Origin: Lachnospiraceae bacterium
Lineage (GTDB): Bacteria > Bacillota > Clostridia > Lachnospirales > Lachnospiraceae
Direction: 5' to 3'
Length of the DNA: 39,129 nt
Assembly: GCA_028692055.1 (NCBI GenBank)
Contig: JAQUYA010000021.1
Coordinates: forward strand, 1 to 39,129
The notes under the pieces were generated by a model. It was given only the letters and a program-made list of their open reading frames with translations. It had not been told where the DNA came from and did not search any database. The position numbers and the translations under genes are program-made. This document shows, piece after piece, positions 9,566 through 17,288 of the stretch. Numbering within the stretch: the first letter of the stretch is position 1; each line of letters starts with the position of its first letter.

Positions 9566-9668
9566 ATAACTCATATGTGTAACTCGATACGTCCGTGTCC
9601 GGATTGCAGTTACATAACTTACAACTAATACAACAATCATAATAATACAATAATAGGAGGTGCGGGTC

Positions 9669-9932
9669 TTGGCTAACATCAAATCTGCAAAAAAAAGAAT
9701 TTTAGTAAACCAAACAAAGGCTGATAGAAACAAAGCAATCAAATCAGGCGTTAAAACAGAAATCAAAAAAGTATATGCTGCTATCGAATCAGCAGACAAA
9801 GCTGCTGCTGCTGCTGCATTATTAAGTGCAACATCATCTATCGATAAAGCTACAAAAAAAGGTATTTTCCACAAAAATACTTCTGCTAGAAAAATTTCTC
9901 GTTTAAACGTAGCTGTAAACAAAATGGCTTAG
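9669..9932 (+). CDS. rpsT: 30S ribosomal protein S20
   Basis: 87 residues from TTG at 9669, chosen because AGGAGG at 9655-9660 is eight bases upstream and because S20 proteins begin MANIKSAKKR. The GTG at 9660 falls inside the ribosome site and is rejected. The protein is Lys/Ala-rich (KAAAAAALLSATSSIDKATKKG), typical of the three-helix S20 that binds 16S rRNA. It is the only plus-strand gene in the first 20 kb and has its own promoter and terminator. A TTG start is known for S20 genes in other bacteria. Confidence 0.97.
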   Translation: MANIKSAKKRILVNQTKADRNKAIKSGVKTEIKKVYAAIESADKAAAAAALLSATSSIDKATKKGIFHKNTSARKISRLNVAVNKMA

Positions 9933-9956
9933 TTTTTACAAACATATATTTTAAAT

Positions 9957-9992
9957 AAAAAAACAACCTCTACCGTCATAGAGGTTGTTTTT
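9957..9992. terminator. Bidirectional terminator between rpsT and the YgjP-like gene
   Basis: A perfect stem (AACAACCTCTA with TAGAGGTTGTT, 6-nt loop CCGTCA) has a T-run on both sides: TTTTTTT after it on the plus strand, and A-run upstream giving a T-run on the minus strand. It can end both convergent transcripts. Confidence 0.93.
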
Positions 9993-10005
9993 TTATTGAT
10001 GTTTG

Positions 10006-10638
10006 CTATATTTGATGTTGTAACTTCATTCCATTCTCTCGCAGCCATTTACGGCATTCCCGGTAGTCCGGCATTACCTCTTCCACCGCATTCCAAAATG
10101 CCTTGGAGTGATTCATATGCTTTAAATGACATAATTCATGTACCACTACATAATCCAGAACTCTCGGCGGTGCAAGCATAAGCCTCCAGTTAAATGATAA
10201 TGTGCCTCTACTACTGCAGCTTCCCCATCTGGTTTTCTGCTCCCGTATGGAAATCCTTTCATATGTGCCACCTGTTTGTTCTCTATAATAAGCAGCCCTT
10301 TTAGGAATATATTCCTTTGCCGCTTCCCTATATCTTTTTACAAGCGCTATTTCTTGTTGTTCTGATAGTCCATTTTCTATTTTCCAGGTATTTAATTCCT
10401 TTATTCTCTGATGCTGCTTTCGGTACTTGTTTATAATCCAATTTTCTTTTTCCGTCAAAAACTGTTCTACAAATACCCAGGAAGGACATAACGGAACCTT
10501 TAAAATGACATTTCCTTCCTCGCCAATTTCCAGTGCGTAGGATTTCCTTTTGCTCCTTCTCACTTCACAGGGTATGGATATGCTGTCATATTCCACCCGT
10601 ATTTGATTTTGGCTAACCTTCCGTACAAACATCAGCAA
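10006..10638 (-). CDS. YgjP/DUF45-type zinc metallopeptidase
   Basis: 210 residues. The zinc motif HELCH is at 167-171 in VVHELCHLKHMNHSKAFW, preceded by the family block TRWGSCSSRGTLSFNWRL at 136-153. This is the M48-like YgjP family; its natural substrate is unsettled. The start is TTG at 10638 or ATG at 10632; AAAGGA lies upstream of both. The gene overlaps the end of the YbaK gene by 26 bases, which implies cotranscription. It ends at the bidirectional terminator shared with rpsT. Confidence 0.88.
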   Translation of the reverse strand: MLMFVRKVSQNQIRVEYDSISIPCEVRRSKRKSYALEIGEEGNVILKVPLCPSWVFVEQFLTEKENWIINKYRKQHQRIKELNTWKIENGLSEQQEIALVKRYREAAKEYIPKRAAYYREQTGGTYERISIREQKTRWGSCSSRGTLSFNWRLMLAPPRVLDYVVVHELCHLKHMNHSKAFWNAVEEVMPDYRECRKWLRENGMKLQHQI

Positions 10639-11095
10639 TTTTTCCTTTACATGCTTTCAAATAATCCTCGACTTCCAATTCCAGTTGAACCCCAAGCTTT
10701 CCTCCGCTTACAATAATATGATTTATCTTTTTGCAGGAACTGTCTACCGTTGTTGTATATTCCTTTTTCATTCCAATTGCCGTACAGCCACCACGAATAT
10801 AGCCGGTTATTGTATTGATGTCCTTTACATGAACCATCTCAACTGCTTTTTCACCCACTGCCTTTGCTGCCTTCTTCATGTCGATTTCTTTTTCGATTGG
10901 TATGACAAACACATAATAATTTTTACTTTTTCCAGCCGTAACCAGCGTTTTATAGGTCATTTCATGAGGTTGTCCTAGCATATCAGCAATCGTTATTCCA
11001 TCAATAAACTCCTCGCATTGGTAGGTATGTGCCACATAGGGAATCTTATGTTGTTCTAATATGCGCATCGCATTTGTCTTTAATTCTTTTGCCAT
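10613..11095 (-). CDS. ybaK: Cys-tRNA(Pro) deacylase, YbaK family
   Basis: 160 residues matching the YbaK/ProX editing-domain family: the N-terminal MRILEQHKIPYVAHTY, TYKTLVTAGKSKNYYVFVIP (key lysine in the middle), EKAVEMVHVKDINTITGYIRGG split over 82-106, and a C-terminal SGGKLGVQLELEVEDYLK. Role: hydrolyses Cys-tRNA(Pro) produced by prolyl-tRNA synthetase. It is the upstream member of a two-gene unit with the YgjP-type protease. Confidence 0.92.
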   Translation of the reverse strand: MAKELKTNAMRILEQHKIPYVAHTYQCEEFIDGITIADMLGQPHEMTYKTLVTAGKSKNYYVFVIPIEKEIDMKKAAKAVGEKAVEMVHVKDINTITGYIRGGCTAIGMKKEYTTTVDSSCKKINHIIVSGGKLGVQLELEVEDYLKACKGKIADVCTEG

Positions 11096-11173
11096 TTTTA
11101 TTCTCGCCTACTTTAAATCCATCTTTCCCAATACGATTCCCCCGAAAAGTGTCTGGTTGTTTAAGTCTGATTC

Positions 11174-12619
11174 TTATTTACACGCAATTACTCTCTTTAT
11201 ATATTCCCATACTCGTTCTGTAGAGGATATACTTAATTGTTCTTCTGTGGTATGCACATTTTTCATGTCTGGTCCAAAGGAAATGCAATCAATTCCTTGT
11301 ATTTTATCTGAAATCAGTCCACATTCCACACCTGCATGAATGGCTTGTATTTCCGGCTTTTTCCCATACATTTCTTCGTAAATACGTATCATATCTTCCC
11401 GTAGTTTTGATTCTTCTTTATATTCCCAGCCCGGATAATTTCCGGTCACTTCAACTTTACCTCCTGCATAATTGGTAAGATACTTCATTTTTGCAATCAG
11501 GTTATCCTTTTCTGATGAAACGGAACTTCTTACTGCATAAGAAAATGTGATTTTGCACTCTTCTGTGGTCATGATACCAAGATTTAAAGAAGTTTCTACG
11601 AGTCCCTCCACATGCATGCTCATTTTTTGTATTCCATTTGGTAAAGCGTTCAACAGCATAATTGCATTGTGCTTGCTTTCTCTCACGAAAACCATGCACT
11701 TTCCACATGCCTTTCTCTCTGCACTCAATTGAATGGATGCATCTGATACACTGTATTCATTTTGATAGTTTGTCAAACATTCTTTTCTTGATTTTTCAAA
11801 TAAATCAAATGCATCTTCCGCTATTAGTATCGTAGCATTGCTTTCTCTCGGAATTGCATTATCCTTAGAGCCACCGGCTAACTCCACCAGTTCATAATTC
11901 ATTTTTTCTTCTAACTCCATTAGAAATCTACCCAGCAGCGTATTGGAATTTGCACGTCCACGATTGATTTCGACGCCTGAATGGCCTCCTTTTAATCCAT
12001 GCAGCCGCACTTCTATTACCTGTCCGTGCTTTTCCTCATGAGCAACCGGCACACTGCAGTTTACACGTGCGCCACCGGCACAACTTGTCAGAAAAACGCC
12101 TTCTTCCTCGGAATCGATATTTAAAAGCTTCTTTCCCTTTAAGGAAGACAAATCAATTGCTGCAGCACCTTCCATTCCGACTTCTTCCGCTATTGTAAAT
12201 ACTGCTTCTATAGCAGGATGTGATAAATTATCCGCTGCTAAAACAGCTAGTGCATATGCCACTGCGATTCCATCATCCCCGCCAAGTGTCGTTCCTTCCG
12301 CTTCCACATAATCTCCATTTATTTTTAAACGTAAGCCTTCTTTTGTCATATCAATATTGGAACCGGATTCCTTTTCACATACCATATCCAGATGTCCCTG
12401 AATAATGATTGCCGGAACATTTTCATATCCACTAGTAGCAGGTTTTTTAATAATAACATTAAAAAGTGAATCCTGTATTACCTCTAACCCATGCTCTTTT
12501 GCAAAGGCGACACAATAATTGCTTACCTCTTTTTCATTATAAGACCCATGAGGGATGTTACAAATCTCCTCAAAATACCGAAATACCTCTTTTGGTTCTA
12601 CATTTTCTAAAACGCTCAC
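11174..12619 (-). CDS. pepD: Cytosol non-specific dipeptidase (aminoacyl-histidine dipeptidase), M20 family
   Basis: 481 residues from GTG at 12619, with AGGCAGGA upstream. Metal-site residues of the M20C family are visible: H76 and D78 in GHLDMVCEK, DD at 115-116 in LGGDDGIAVAY, and EE at 145-146 in TIAEEVGMEG. A dimerisation lid domain (GLKGGHSGVEI onward) is inserted before the C-terminal catalytic segment (IHAGVECGL). Role: two-zinc dipeptidase in the cytoplasm that hydrolyses Xaa-His and other dipeptides. It lies downstream of the PqqD-like gene and near the OPT peptide transporter, consistent with peptide use. Confidence 0.93.
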   Translation of the reverse strand: MSVLENVEPKEVFRYFEEICNIPHGSYNEKEVSNYCVAFAKEHGLEVIQDSLFNVIIKKPATSGYENVPAIIIQGHLDMVCEKESGSNIDMTKEGLRLKINGDYVEAEGTTLGGDDGIAVAYALAVLAADNLSHPAIEAVFTIAEEVGMEGAAAIDLSSLKGKKLLNIDSEEEGVFLTSCAGGARVNCSVPVAHEEKHGQVIEVRLHGLKGGHSGVEINRGRANSNTLLGRFLMELEEKMNYELVELAGGSKDNAIPRESNATILIAEDAFDLFEKSRKECLTNYQNEYSVSDASIQLSAERKACGKCMVFVRESKHNAIMLLNALPNGIQKMSMHVEGLVETSLNLGIMTTEECKITFSYAVRSSVSSEKDNLIAKMKYLTNYAGGKVEVTGNYPGWEYKEESKLREDMIRIYEEMYGKKPEIQAIHAGVECGLISDKIQGIDCISFGPDMKNVHTTEEQLSISSTERVWEYIKRVIACK

Positions 12620-12669
12620 TTATATATCCTGCCTTTCAAAAATTAATCATTTTTATTTTGTTTGTTCTA

Positions 12670-13023
12670 TTACTTCTTATTCATATATACAATGAAACTG
12701 TTTCTTCTTAATATTTGGAAATATGTCGATGCTCTCTCGTACAATGGTTCCGCATCCTTTCCAAACTGTTCCTTAATCAATCCACAGATTTCATAAATAC
12801 TCTTTTTTCCATCAATTTGCTCCCACACAAAGCTTCCAAAGTCATCCAATTCAATCTTGCTGAATTTCGGTCTTCTGAAAATCAATTGTGCAACACGGTT
12901 AACTAAACCTTTATTCTGAACCGTAACTTCAATACGATTATTTTCTTTTTTACAATACGGAAATAATTCATTATGTTTTGGAATATAATCCAAATAATTT
13001 TCTTGTTTTTTCTTGTTTTTCAT
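12670..13023 (-). CDS. PqqD family protein, stand-alone
   Basis: 117 residues. The core LDDFGSFVWEQIDGKKSIYEICGLIKEQFG with the following YFQILRRNSFIV resembles the PqqD/RRE winged-helix fold that binds peptide substrates for RiPP enzymes (motif pieces at about 62-110). No radical SAM or precursor peptide gene is near. AAGGA precedes the ATG. It is followed by pepD after 50 bp, so it is probably cotranscribed with it. Its job here is unknown; many Lachnospiraceae carry such orphan PqqD proteins. Confidence 0.8.
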   Translation of the reverse strand: MKNKKKQENYLDYIPKHNELFPYCKKENNRIEVTVQNKGLVNRVAQLIFRRPKFSKIELDDFGSFVWEQIDGKKSIYEICGLIKEQFGKDAEPLYERASTYFQILRRNSFIVYMNKK

Positions 13024-13075
13024 AGGATTCCTTACCTTAAACGATATACGTCATTTATTTTACCACATTTATTTC

Positions 13076-13114
13076 AAAAAGGGTATCCTATCATATCTGA
13101 TACGATACCCTTTT
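13076..13114 (-). terminator. Terminator of the OPT transporter gene
   Basis: A stem of AAAAGGGTATC with GATACCCTTTTT encloses an imperfect loop region (13081-13110 core). On the minus strand it ends in TTTTT, just 50 bp after the OPT stop. It separates the transporter from the PqqD-pepD unit. Confidence 0.85.
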
Positions 13115-13163
13115 GTTAAAAATAATATACTTTTTTGATTTCTGTTTAAATAATAAAATTTTT

Positions 13164-15044
13164 TTATTTATTTTTGTTTTTTATTTTCATGAAATAAAAA
13201 ACAGTAACCATAAGAAGTGCAAAGGCAATCAGACCTCCGATGTTTCCTAAGCTAATCATATTACTTATATCAACATTAAATCCAACTACTGCAAATACAG
13301 CCAGCAATATACCTACAAGACCCTCACCGGCAATCAATCCAGAAGTATATAAGATACCGTTTTCAACTGTCTGTCTTCTGTCATTTTCTGAGCCATATTT
13401 CTTCTTCTCTACATAAAGTCTGATAAGACCACCCACCATAATTGGTGTACTTAAGTGAATTGGTAAATACAAACCTACTGCAAATGGTAATACAGGGATT
13501 CCAAGAATTTCTACGACGATTGCAATGCCAACACCACAGAATACCAGTGTCCAAGGTAAATTACTTCCCATGATACCTTCTACTACCATCTTCATCAGAG
13601 TTGCCTGTGGAGCTGGAAGTTCTGCTGAACCATATCCCCAAGCTGCATTTAATAAGTATAATACACCACCGATAGCAAGTGCAGATACAACCGCACCGAT
13701 AATCTCACCAATCTGTTGTTTCATAGGTGTTGCACCCAGGATATAACCCGTCTTTAAATCCTGTGAGGTATCTCCTGAAATTGCTGCGATAATACAGATA
13801 ATAGAACCAATCGTAATGGCTGCAACCATACCTGGCATTCCAATATTTCCTGTTGCTTTTAATATAATCGTTGCAATCAGTAAAGTAGCAATCGCCATAC
13901 CTGATACCGGGTTATTACTACTTCCTACAAGTCCTACCATTCTGGAAGATACGGTAGCAAAAAAGAAACCAAATATAATAATGATAATTGCACCCAAAAG
14001 GGTAACTGGAATAACCGGAATCAGCCACATCACAATCGCCAGAATACCGATTAACAAAATAACAATATTCATAGGTATATCTTTTTGTGTTCTAAGTGTT
14101 CCACCATCTTTAATATTGTACCCCTTCATAGCGTCTCTAAAAGTTCTAACAATCAGAGGCAGGGATTTGATTAAGCTGATAATACCACCCGCTAATACGG
14201 CACCTGCACCAATATATCGAATGAAGGATCCCCATATTCCCCAGGTTCCCAGTTCACTTACAGGAGCCGAAGCCGGATACAACACTGCATCGCCACCAAA
14301 CATGGCAATCAAAGGCATGATAACAAACCATGCAATCGTACCACCTGCAAGCATATAAGATGAAATCTTTGGTCCACAGATATAACCAACACCTGCCAAT
14401 GCAGGGAGTACATCCATACCTACTCCTGAACCTTTGTATCCCTTGAATTCAAAATCAACTTCACTTGGGAAAATCTTAAGTCCATCTGCAATAAATTTAT
14501 ATATTGCTGCAATTCCAAGTCCAGCAAATACAGTTGTTGCTTTTGAGCCGCCACTTTCACCTGCGAGCAATACTTCTGCACATGCAGTTCCTTCCGGATA
14601 CGGAAGTGTTCCATGCTCTTTTACAATTAATGCAGTACGAAGAGGTACCATAAATAATACGCCTAATACACCACCACATAATGCAATCATTCCAATCTCA
14701 AGAAGGGAAGGCGCTGCCTCACCCGCTTCTGCCGCCCACATAAATAATGCCGGCATGGTAAAGATTGCACCGGCTGCCAGGGACTCACCTGCAGAACCGA
14801 TTGTCTGTACCATGTTATTCTCTAAAATAGAATCTTTTCTAAGAATAACTCTGATAATTCCCATGGAGATAACTGCTGCCGGAATAGATGCTGATACAGT
14901 CATACCAACTCTAAGTCCGAGGTACGCATTTGCTCCACCAAATAAAACTGCCAATAATACACCCAAAATAATTGAGGTAACTGTTAACTCTGGCATAACC
15001 TTATCTGCTGGAACAAAAGGTTTAAATTCTTTCTCGTTGTTCAT
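13164..15044 (-). CDS. OPT family oligopeptide transporter
   Basis: 626 residues and highly hydrophobic, with about 15 membrane segments. Family features: the N-terminal PELTVTSIILGVLLAVLFGGANAYLGLRVG region, GSAGESLAAGAIFTMPALF, YPEGTACAEVL, SGDTSQDLKTGYILGATP, and a C-terminal GLIAGEGLVG (all quoted in short parts). Such proteins import oligopeptides, and related members carry metal-chelate complexes, driven by proton symport. It is a single-gene transcript: its own promoter at 15073-15101 and terminator at 13076-13114. AAAGGTGG precedes the ATG. Confidence 0.92.
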   Translation of the reverse strand: MNNEKEFKPFVPADKVMPELTVTSIILGVLLAVLFGGANAYLGLRVGMTVSASIPAAVISMGIIRVILRKDSILENNMVQTIGSAGESLAAGAIFTMPALFMWAAEAGEAAPSLLEIGMIALCGGVLGVLFMVPLRTALIVKEHGTLPYPEGTACAEVLLAGESGGSKATTVFAGLGIAAIYKFIADGLKIFPSEVDFEFKGYKGSGVGMDVLPALAGVGYICGPKISSYMLAGGTIAWFVIMPLIAMFGGDAVLYPASAPVSELGTWGIWGSFIRYIGAGAVLAGGIISLIKSLPLIVRTFRDAMKGYNIKDGGTLRTQKDIPMNIVILLIGILAIVMWLIPVIPVTLLGAIIIIIFGFFFATVSSRMVGLVGSSNNPVSGMAIATLLIATIILKATGNIGMPGMVAAITIGSIICIIAAISGDTSQDLKTGYILGATPMKQQIGEIIGAVVSALAIGGVLYLLNAAWGYGSAELPAPQATLMKMVVEGIMGSNLPWTLVFCGVGIAIVVEILGIPVLPFAVGLYLPIHLSTPIMVGGLIRLYVEKKKYGSENDRRQTVENGILYTSGLIAGEGLVGILLAVFAVVGFNVDISNMISLGNIGGLIAFALLMVTVFYFMKIKNKNK

Positions 15045-15072
15045 AATAAACCACCTTTCTTTTTTCCAACCT

Positions 15073-15109
15073 ATTGTATAATATGCATAGTTTTACGTCA
15101 AACCGACGT
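15073..15109 (-). promoter_or_regulatory. Promoter and candidate operator of the OPT gene
   Basis: On the minus strand TTGACG (15096-15101), 17-bp spacer, TACAAT (15073-15078). An inverted repeat ACGTC-5-GACGT (15095-15109) covers the -35, and an ATATGCA box (15081-15087) lies in the spacer, so a bound regulator could block polymerase here. Confidence 0.7.
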
Positions 15110-15363
15110 TTTAAATCGATAGTGTTGTACCACGTCAATCTTTTAGCGCACTAAATTATTCAACTATTATGCAACATACTCTATTTTTTTATACTTTTTT
15201 CTGCATATCAAATGTATAAATATATGCATTTTTGCATATTATTCATTCAATTTTTGTTTTTTTGCACCTTTAAAAAAAGTTCACAAAAAAAGATGTCAAA
15301 TTTTATGCACTTTACCAGTTATCTCCTATGGTGTAAATGTTACAGAATTGTTACATCTACATT
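15110..15363. other. Non-coding AT-rich region upstream of the OPT promoter with repeated TGCATAT boxes
   Basis: No gene is seen. TGCATAT at 15202-15208, ATATGCA at 15222-15228 and TGCATAT at 15233-15239 join the copy in the promoter spacer; the last two form a perfect hairpin with a TTTT loop. One-mismatch copies occur at 15167-15173 and 15303-15309. A TTTAG-4-CTAAA palindrome is at 15142-15155, and a second TTGACGT at 15132-15138. This looks like a multi-site control region, but no regulator is identified. Confidence 0.5.
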
Positions 15364-15419
15364 TTAAACAGAAGATGAGCCACCGCGTCCAGTTATACGC
15401 GATGACTCATCTTTTGTTT
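15364..15419 (-). terminator. Terminator of the infC-rpmI-rplT operon
   Basis: Long hairpin 24 bp after the rplT stop: arms AAACAGAAGATGAG and CTCATCTTTTGTTT (one G-U pair) with an inner CGCG/CGCG stem. The minus-strand side ends in a mixed T-rich tail (TTCTGTTTAAAAT). It clearly marks the operon end. Confidence 0.8.
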
Positions 15420-15442
15420 AAAACTTATATTTTATTCGTTTA

Positions 15443-15799
15443 TTATGCGATTTTAGATTTTGCTACTTCTGCTAAAGCTGTAAATCCAGCAGCATCATTA
15501 ACTGCCATCTCAGCCAGCATTTTTCTGTTGATATCAATTTCTGCTAATTTTAAGCCATACATAAGTCTGCTGTATGTTAAACCATTCATTCTAGCTGCTG
15601 CGTTGATACGGGCAATCCATAATTGTCTGAATTGACGTTTTCTTTCTTTTCTACCTGCATAAGAAGATGTAAGTGCTCTCATGACAGACTGTTTTGCAAC
15701 TCTATATTGGTTTGATCTTGCTCCTCTATAACCTTTTGCAAGCTTCAATATTCTATTGTGTTTCTTTCTTGCGTTCATACCGCCTTTAATTCTTGCCAT
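15443..15799 (-). CDS. rplT: 50S ribosomal protein L20
   Basis: 118 residues, full length, beginning [23 protein letters not shown] and containing [12 protein letters not shown] and [18 protein letters not shown], all diagnostic for L20. A GGAGG site precedes the ATG. L20 is an early 23S rRNA binder and in Firmicutes also represses its own operon by binding the infC leader. It is the last gene of infC-rpmI-rplT, 22 bp after rpmI. Confidence 0.98.
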   Translation of the reverse strand: MARIKGGMNARKKHNRILKLAKGYRGARSNQYRVAKQSVMRALTSSYAGRKERKRQFRQLWIARINAAARMNGLTYSRLMYGLKLAEIDINRKMLAEMAVNDAAGFTALAEVAKSKIA

Positions 15800-15821
15800 T
15801 GTTCTTTTTCCTCCTTACGCC

Positions 15822-16019
15822 TTATAAATATGGTAAAATCTTTTTCATGTTCTTAACATTTGTAGCATCAGTAATCGTTGCTTTTCTAAGATTTCTCTTA
15901 GTCTTTGTTGATTTTTTTGTTAAGATATGTTGTTTGTAAGCTTTACTTCTTTTTAATTTTCCTGTTCCTGTAGCTTTAAAACGTTTTGCTGCTGATCTGT
16001 TTGTTTTAATTTTTGGCAT
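15822..16019 (-). CDS. rpmI: 50S ribosomal protein L35
   Basis: 65 residues from ATG at 16019, which follows AGGAGG; the longer reading to 16070 is rejected because L35 begins [18 protein letters not shown]. Strongly basic throughout, ending NMKKILPYL. Located between infC and rplT as in nearly all Firmicutes. Role: structural component of the large ribosomal subunit. Confidence 0.97.
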   Translation of the reverse strand: MPKIKTNRSAAKRFKATGTGKLKRSKAYKQHILTKKSTKTKRNLRKATITDATNVKNMKKILPYL

Positions 16020-16130
16020 ATCCTTAATCCTCCTATTATCCATACATGATAAGAATGATACTTCTTTCATAAACTATCATTCCTTGTACTAATACTATCT
16101 ATTTTAACTGCTTCCAGCTATTTACATAGC

Positions 16131-16637
16131 TTATTTTTTTTCAGTTAAAAACATTGTCATACTTCTGCCTTCTATCTTTGGTGATTTCTCTACAACTGCA
16201 ATATCAACCAAGGCTACGGCAAAATCATCTAAAATATGTTTGCTGCTTCCCATATGTGCCATTTCACGGCCACGAAACCGAAGTGTTACTTTTACTTTAT
16301 CTCCCTTTGATAAGAATTTTCTTGCAGCATTTACCTTTGTATTCAAATCATTGGTATCAATATTCGGAGATAAGCGAATCTCTTTAATATCGATGGTTCT
16401 TTGTTTCTTCTTTGCTTCTTTTTCTTTTCGAAGCTGTTCGTATTTAAACTTTCCATAATCTACAATCTTGCAGACCGGTGGTTTCGCAGTAGGTGCGATT
16501 TTTACCAAATCCAACCCTGCATCTTCTGCAAGCTTCATTGCATCTTTCGAAGACATAACTCCTAATTGTTCGCCTGCTTCACCAACAACACGTACTTCTC
16601 TGTCTTTTATCTGTTCGTTAATCATTAAGTCGCTAAT
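16131..16637 (-). CDS. infC: Translation initiation factor IF-3, probable ATT start
   Basis: The best start is ATT at 16635-16637: it lies nine bases after GGAGG (16647-16651) and gives ISDLMINEQIKDREVRVVGE (168 residues). The ATG at 16625 is 21 bases from that site, too far. infC is the classic gene with an AUU start, which lets IF-3 limit its own synthesis by rejecting non-standard start codons. The two IF-3 domains are complete: N-terminal EAGEQLGVMSSKDAMKLA and C-terminal IDTNDLNTKVNAARKFLSKGDKVKV (in parts), ending MTMFLTEKK. Confidence 0.95.
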   Translation of the reverse strand: MSDLMINEQIKDREVRVVGEAGEQLGVMSSKDAMKLAEDAGLDLVKIAPTAKPPVCKIVDYGKFKYEQLRKEKEAKKKQRTIDIKEIRLSPNIDTNDLNTKVNAARKFLSKGDKVKVTLRFRGREMAHMGSSKHILDDFAVALVDIAVVEKSPKIEGRSMTMFLTEKK

Positions 16638-16688
16638 AACTTTGTACCTCCATACGTTAAATAAGTGGTTAATATTACAATTGAAAAC

Positions 16689-16830
16689 AAAAAAAGGTGG
16701 ATAGTTAAGCTACCCACCATAATCTCACATAAATCAATTTACAATATCTGTTCTTCTGATTTAATGACGCCTGACAGTAAAGACTGCAGGGTGAGAGTGG
16801 ATACTCTACTTGCTTGTGTTTAACACACTC
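16689..16830 (-). ncRNA. L20-type ribosomal protein leader with attenuator terminator upstream of infC
   Basis: A leader of about 190 nt separates the promoter from infC. It ends in a strong intrinsic terminator (16689-16718: GGTGGGTAG paired with CTATCCACC, then TTTTTTT on the minus strand) placed before the gene, the layout of an attenuator. Upstream it has a structured part including AGAGTATCCACTCT and CCCTGCAG. Position and form match the Firmicutes L20 leader, in which L20 binding favours termination. I matched it by layout and partial sequence memory, not by a covariance search. Confidence 0.75.
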
Positions 16831-16834
16831 AGAT

Positions 16835-16863
16835 ATAATAACATTCATTTCTGCTCTTGTCAA
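16835..16863 (-). promoter_or_regulatory. Promoter of the infC-rpmI-rplT operon
   Basis: TTGACA (16858-16863), 17-bp spacer, TATTAT (16835-16840) on the minus strand. The -35 begins directly at the end of the DUF1540 stop codon. Transcription would start near 16828, just before the structured leader. Confidence 0.8.
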
Positions 16864-17178
16864 CTATTTTTCTGTAAAAGTACCACAGGCGGTTTCTTTA
16901 CTACCCGCTGCACCGGCTCCCCGGATGTCTACGTGATCCGCATAACATTTATAGTCTGTATTGTATTTACATTTTGCTGCCTCACAATCAATACTAATTG
17001 TTTGTGACGGATGATCCATCGCACTGGAATAAGAATCACTTCTTTTTTCCGCAAAACTGTCGCAGCAGGTTTCTTCCTTCTCACAAGCATGCTTTCCACC
17101 AACCATGATATCACCCTTGCAGCACAATTCATCCTTATTATACATACACGTATTTGCCTTACAACATAAATCTGCCAT
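16864..17178 (-). CDS. Cysteine-rich protein with two DUF1540 domains
   Basis: 104 residues with two copies of the DUF1540 pattern. The first is CCKANTCMYNKDELCCKGDI (5-24) followed by ACEKEETCCDSF; the second is DCEAAKCKYNTDYKCYADHV (64-83) ending ACGTF. Regular cysteine spacing suggests metal binding, but the function of DUF1540 is unknown. AGGAGG lies upstream of the ATG, and a perfect 14-bp palindrome AAAATAATTATTTT (17193-17206) lies just before that. The downstream infC promoter abuts its stop codon. Confidence 0.88.
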   Translation of the reverse strand: MADLCCKANTCMYNKDELCCKGDIMVGGKHACEKEETCCDSFAEKRSDSYSSAMDHPSQTISIDCEAAKCKYNTDYKCYADHVDIRGAGAAGSKETACGTFTEK

Positions 17179-17288
17179 TTCACTACCTCCTGAAAATAAT
17201 TATTTTGTTATCAAGAGATAGTTTGTGACATTTTTTATCTTTCTATTCCTTCTTATTATAAAGTTCTGGAAAATTATGATAATTTTAA

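Noticed and set aside
9530..9922. 130-codon antisense frame over rpsT
   Set aside because: It is a shadow of the Lys/Ala-rich S20 gene; no ribosome site and no domain.
14434..15081. 215-codon plus-strand frame inside the OPT gene
   Set aside because: Antisense to a well-supported membrane protein; the composition is the mirror of hydrophobic codons.
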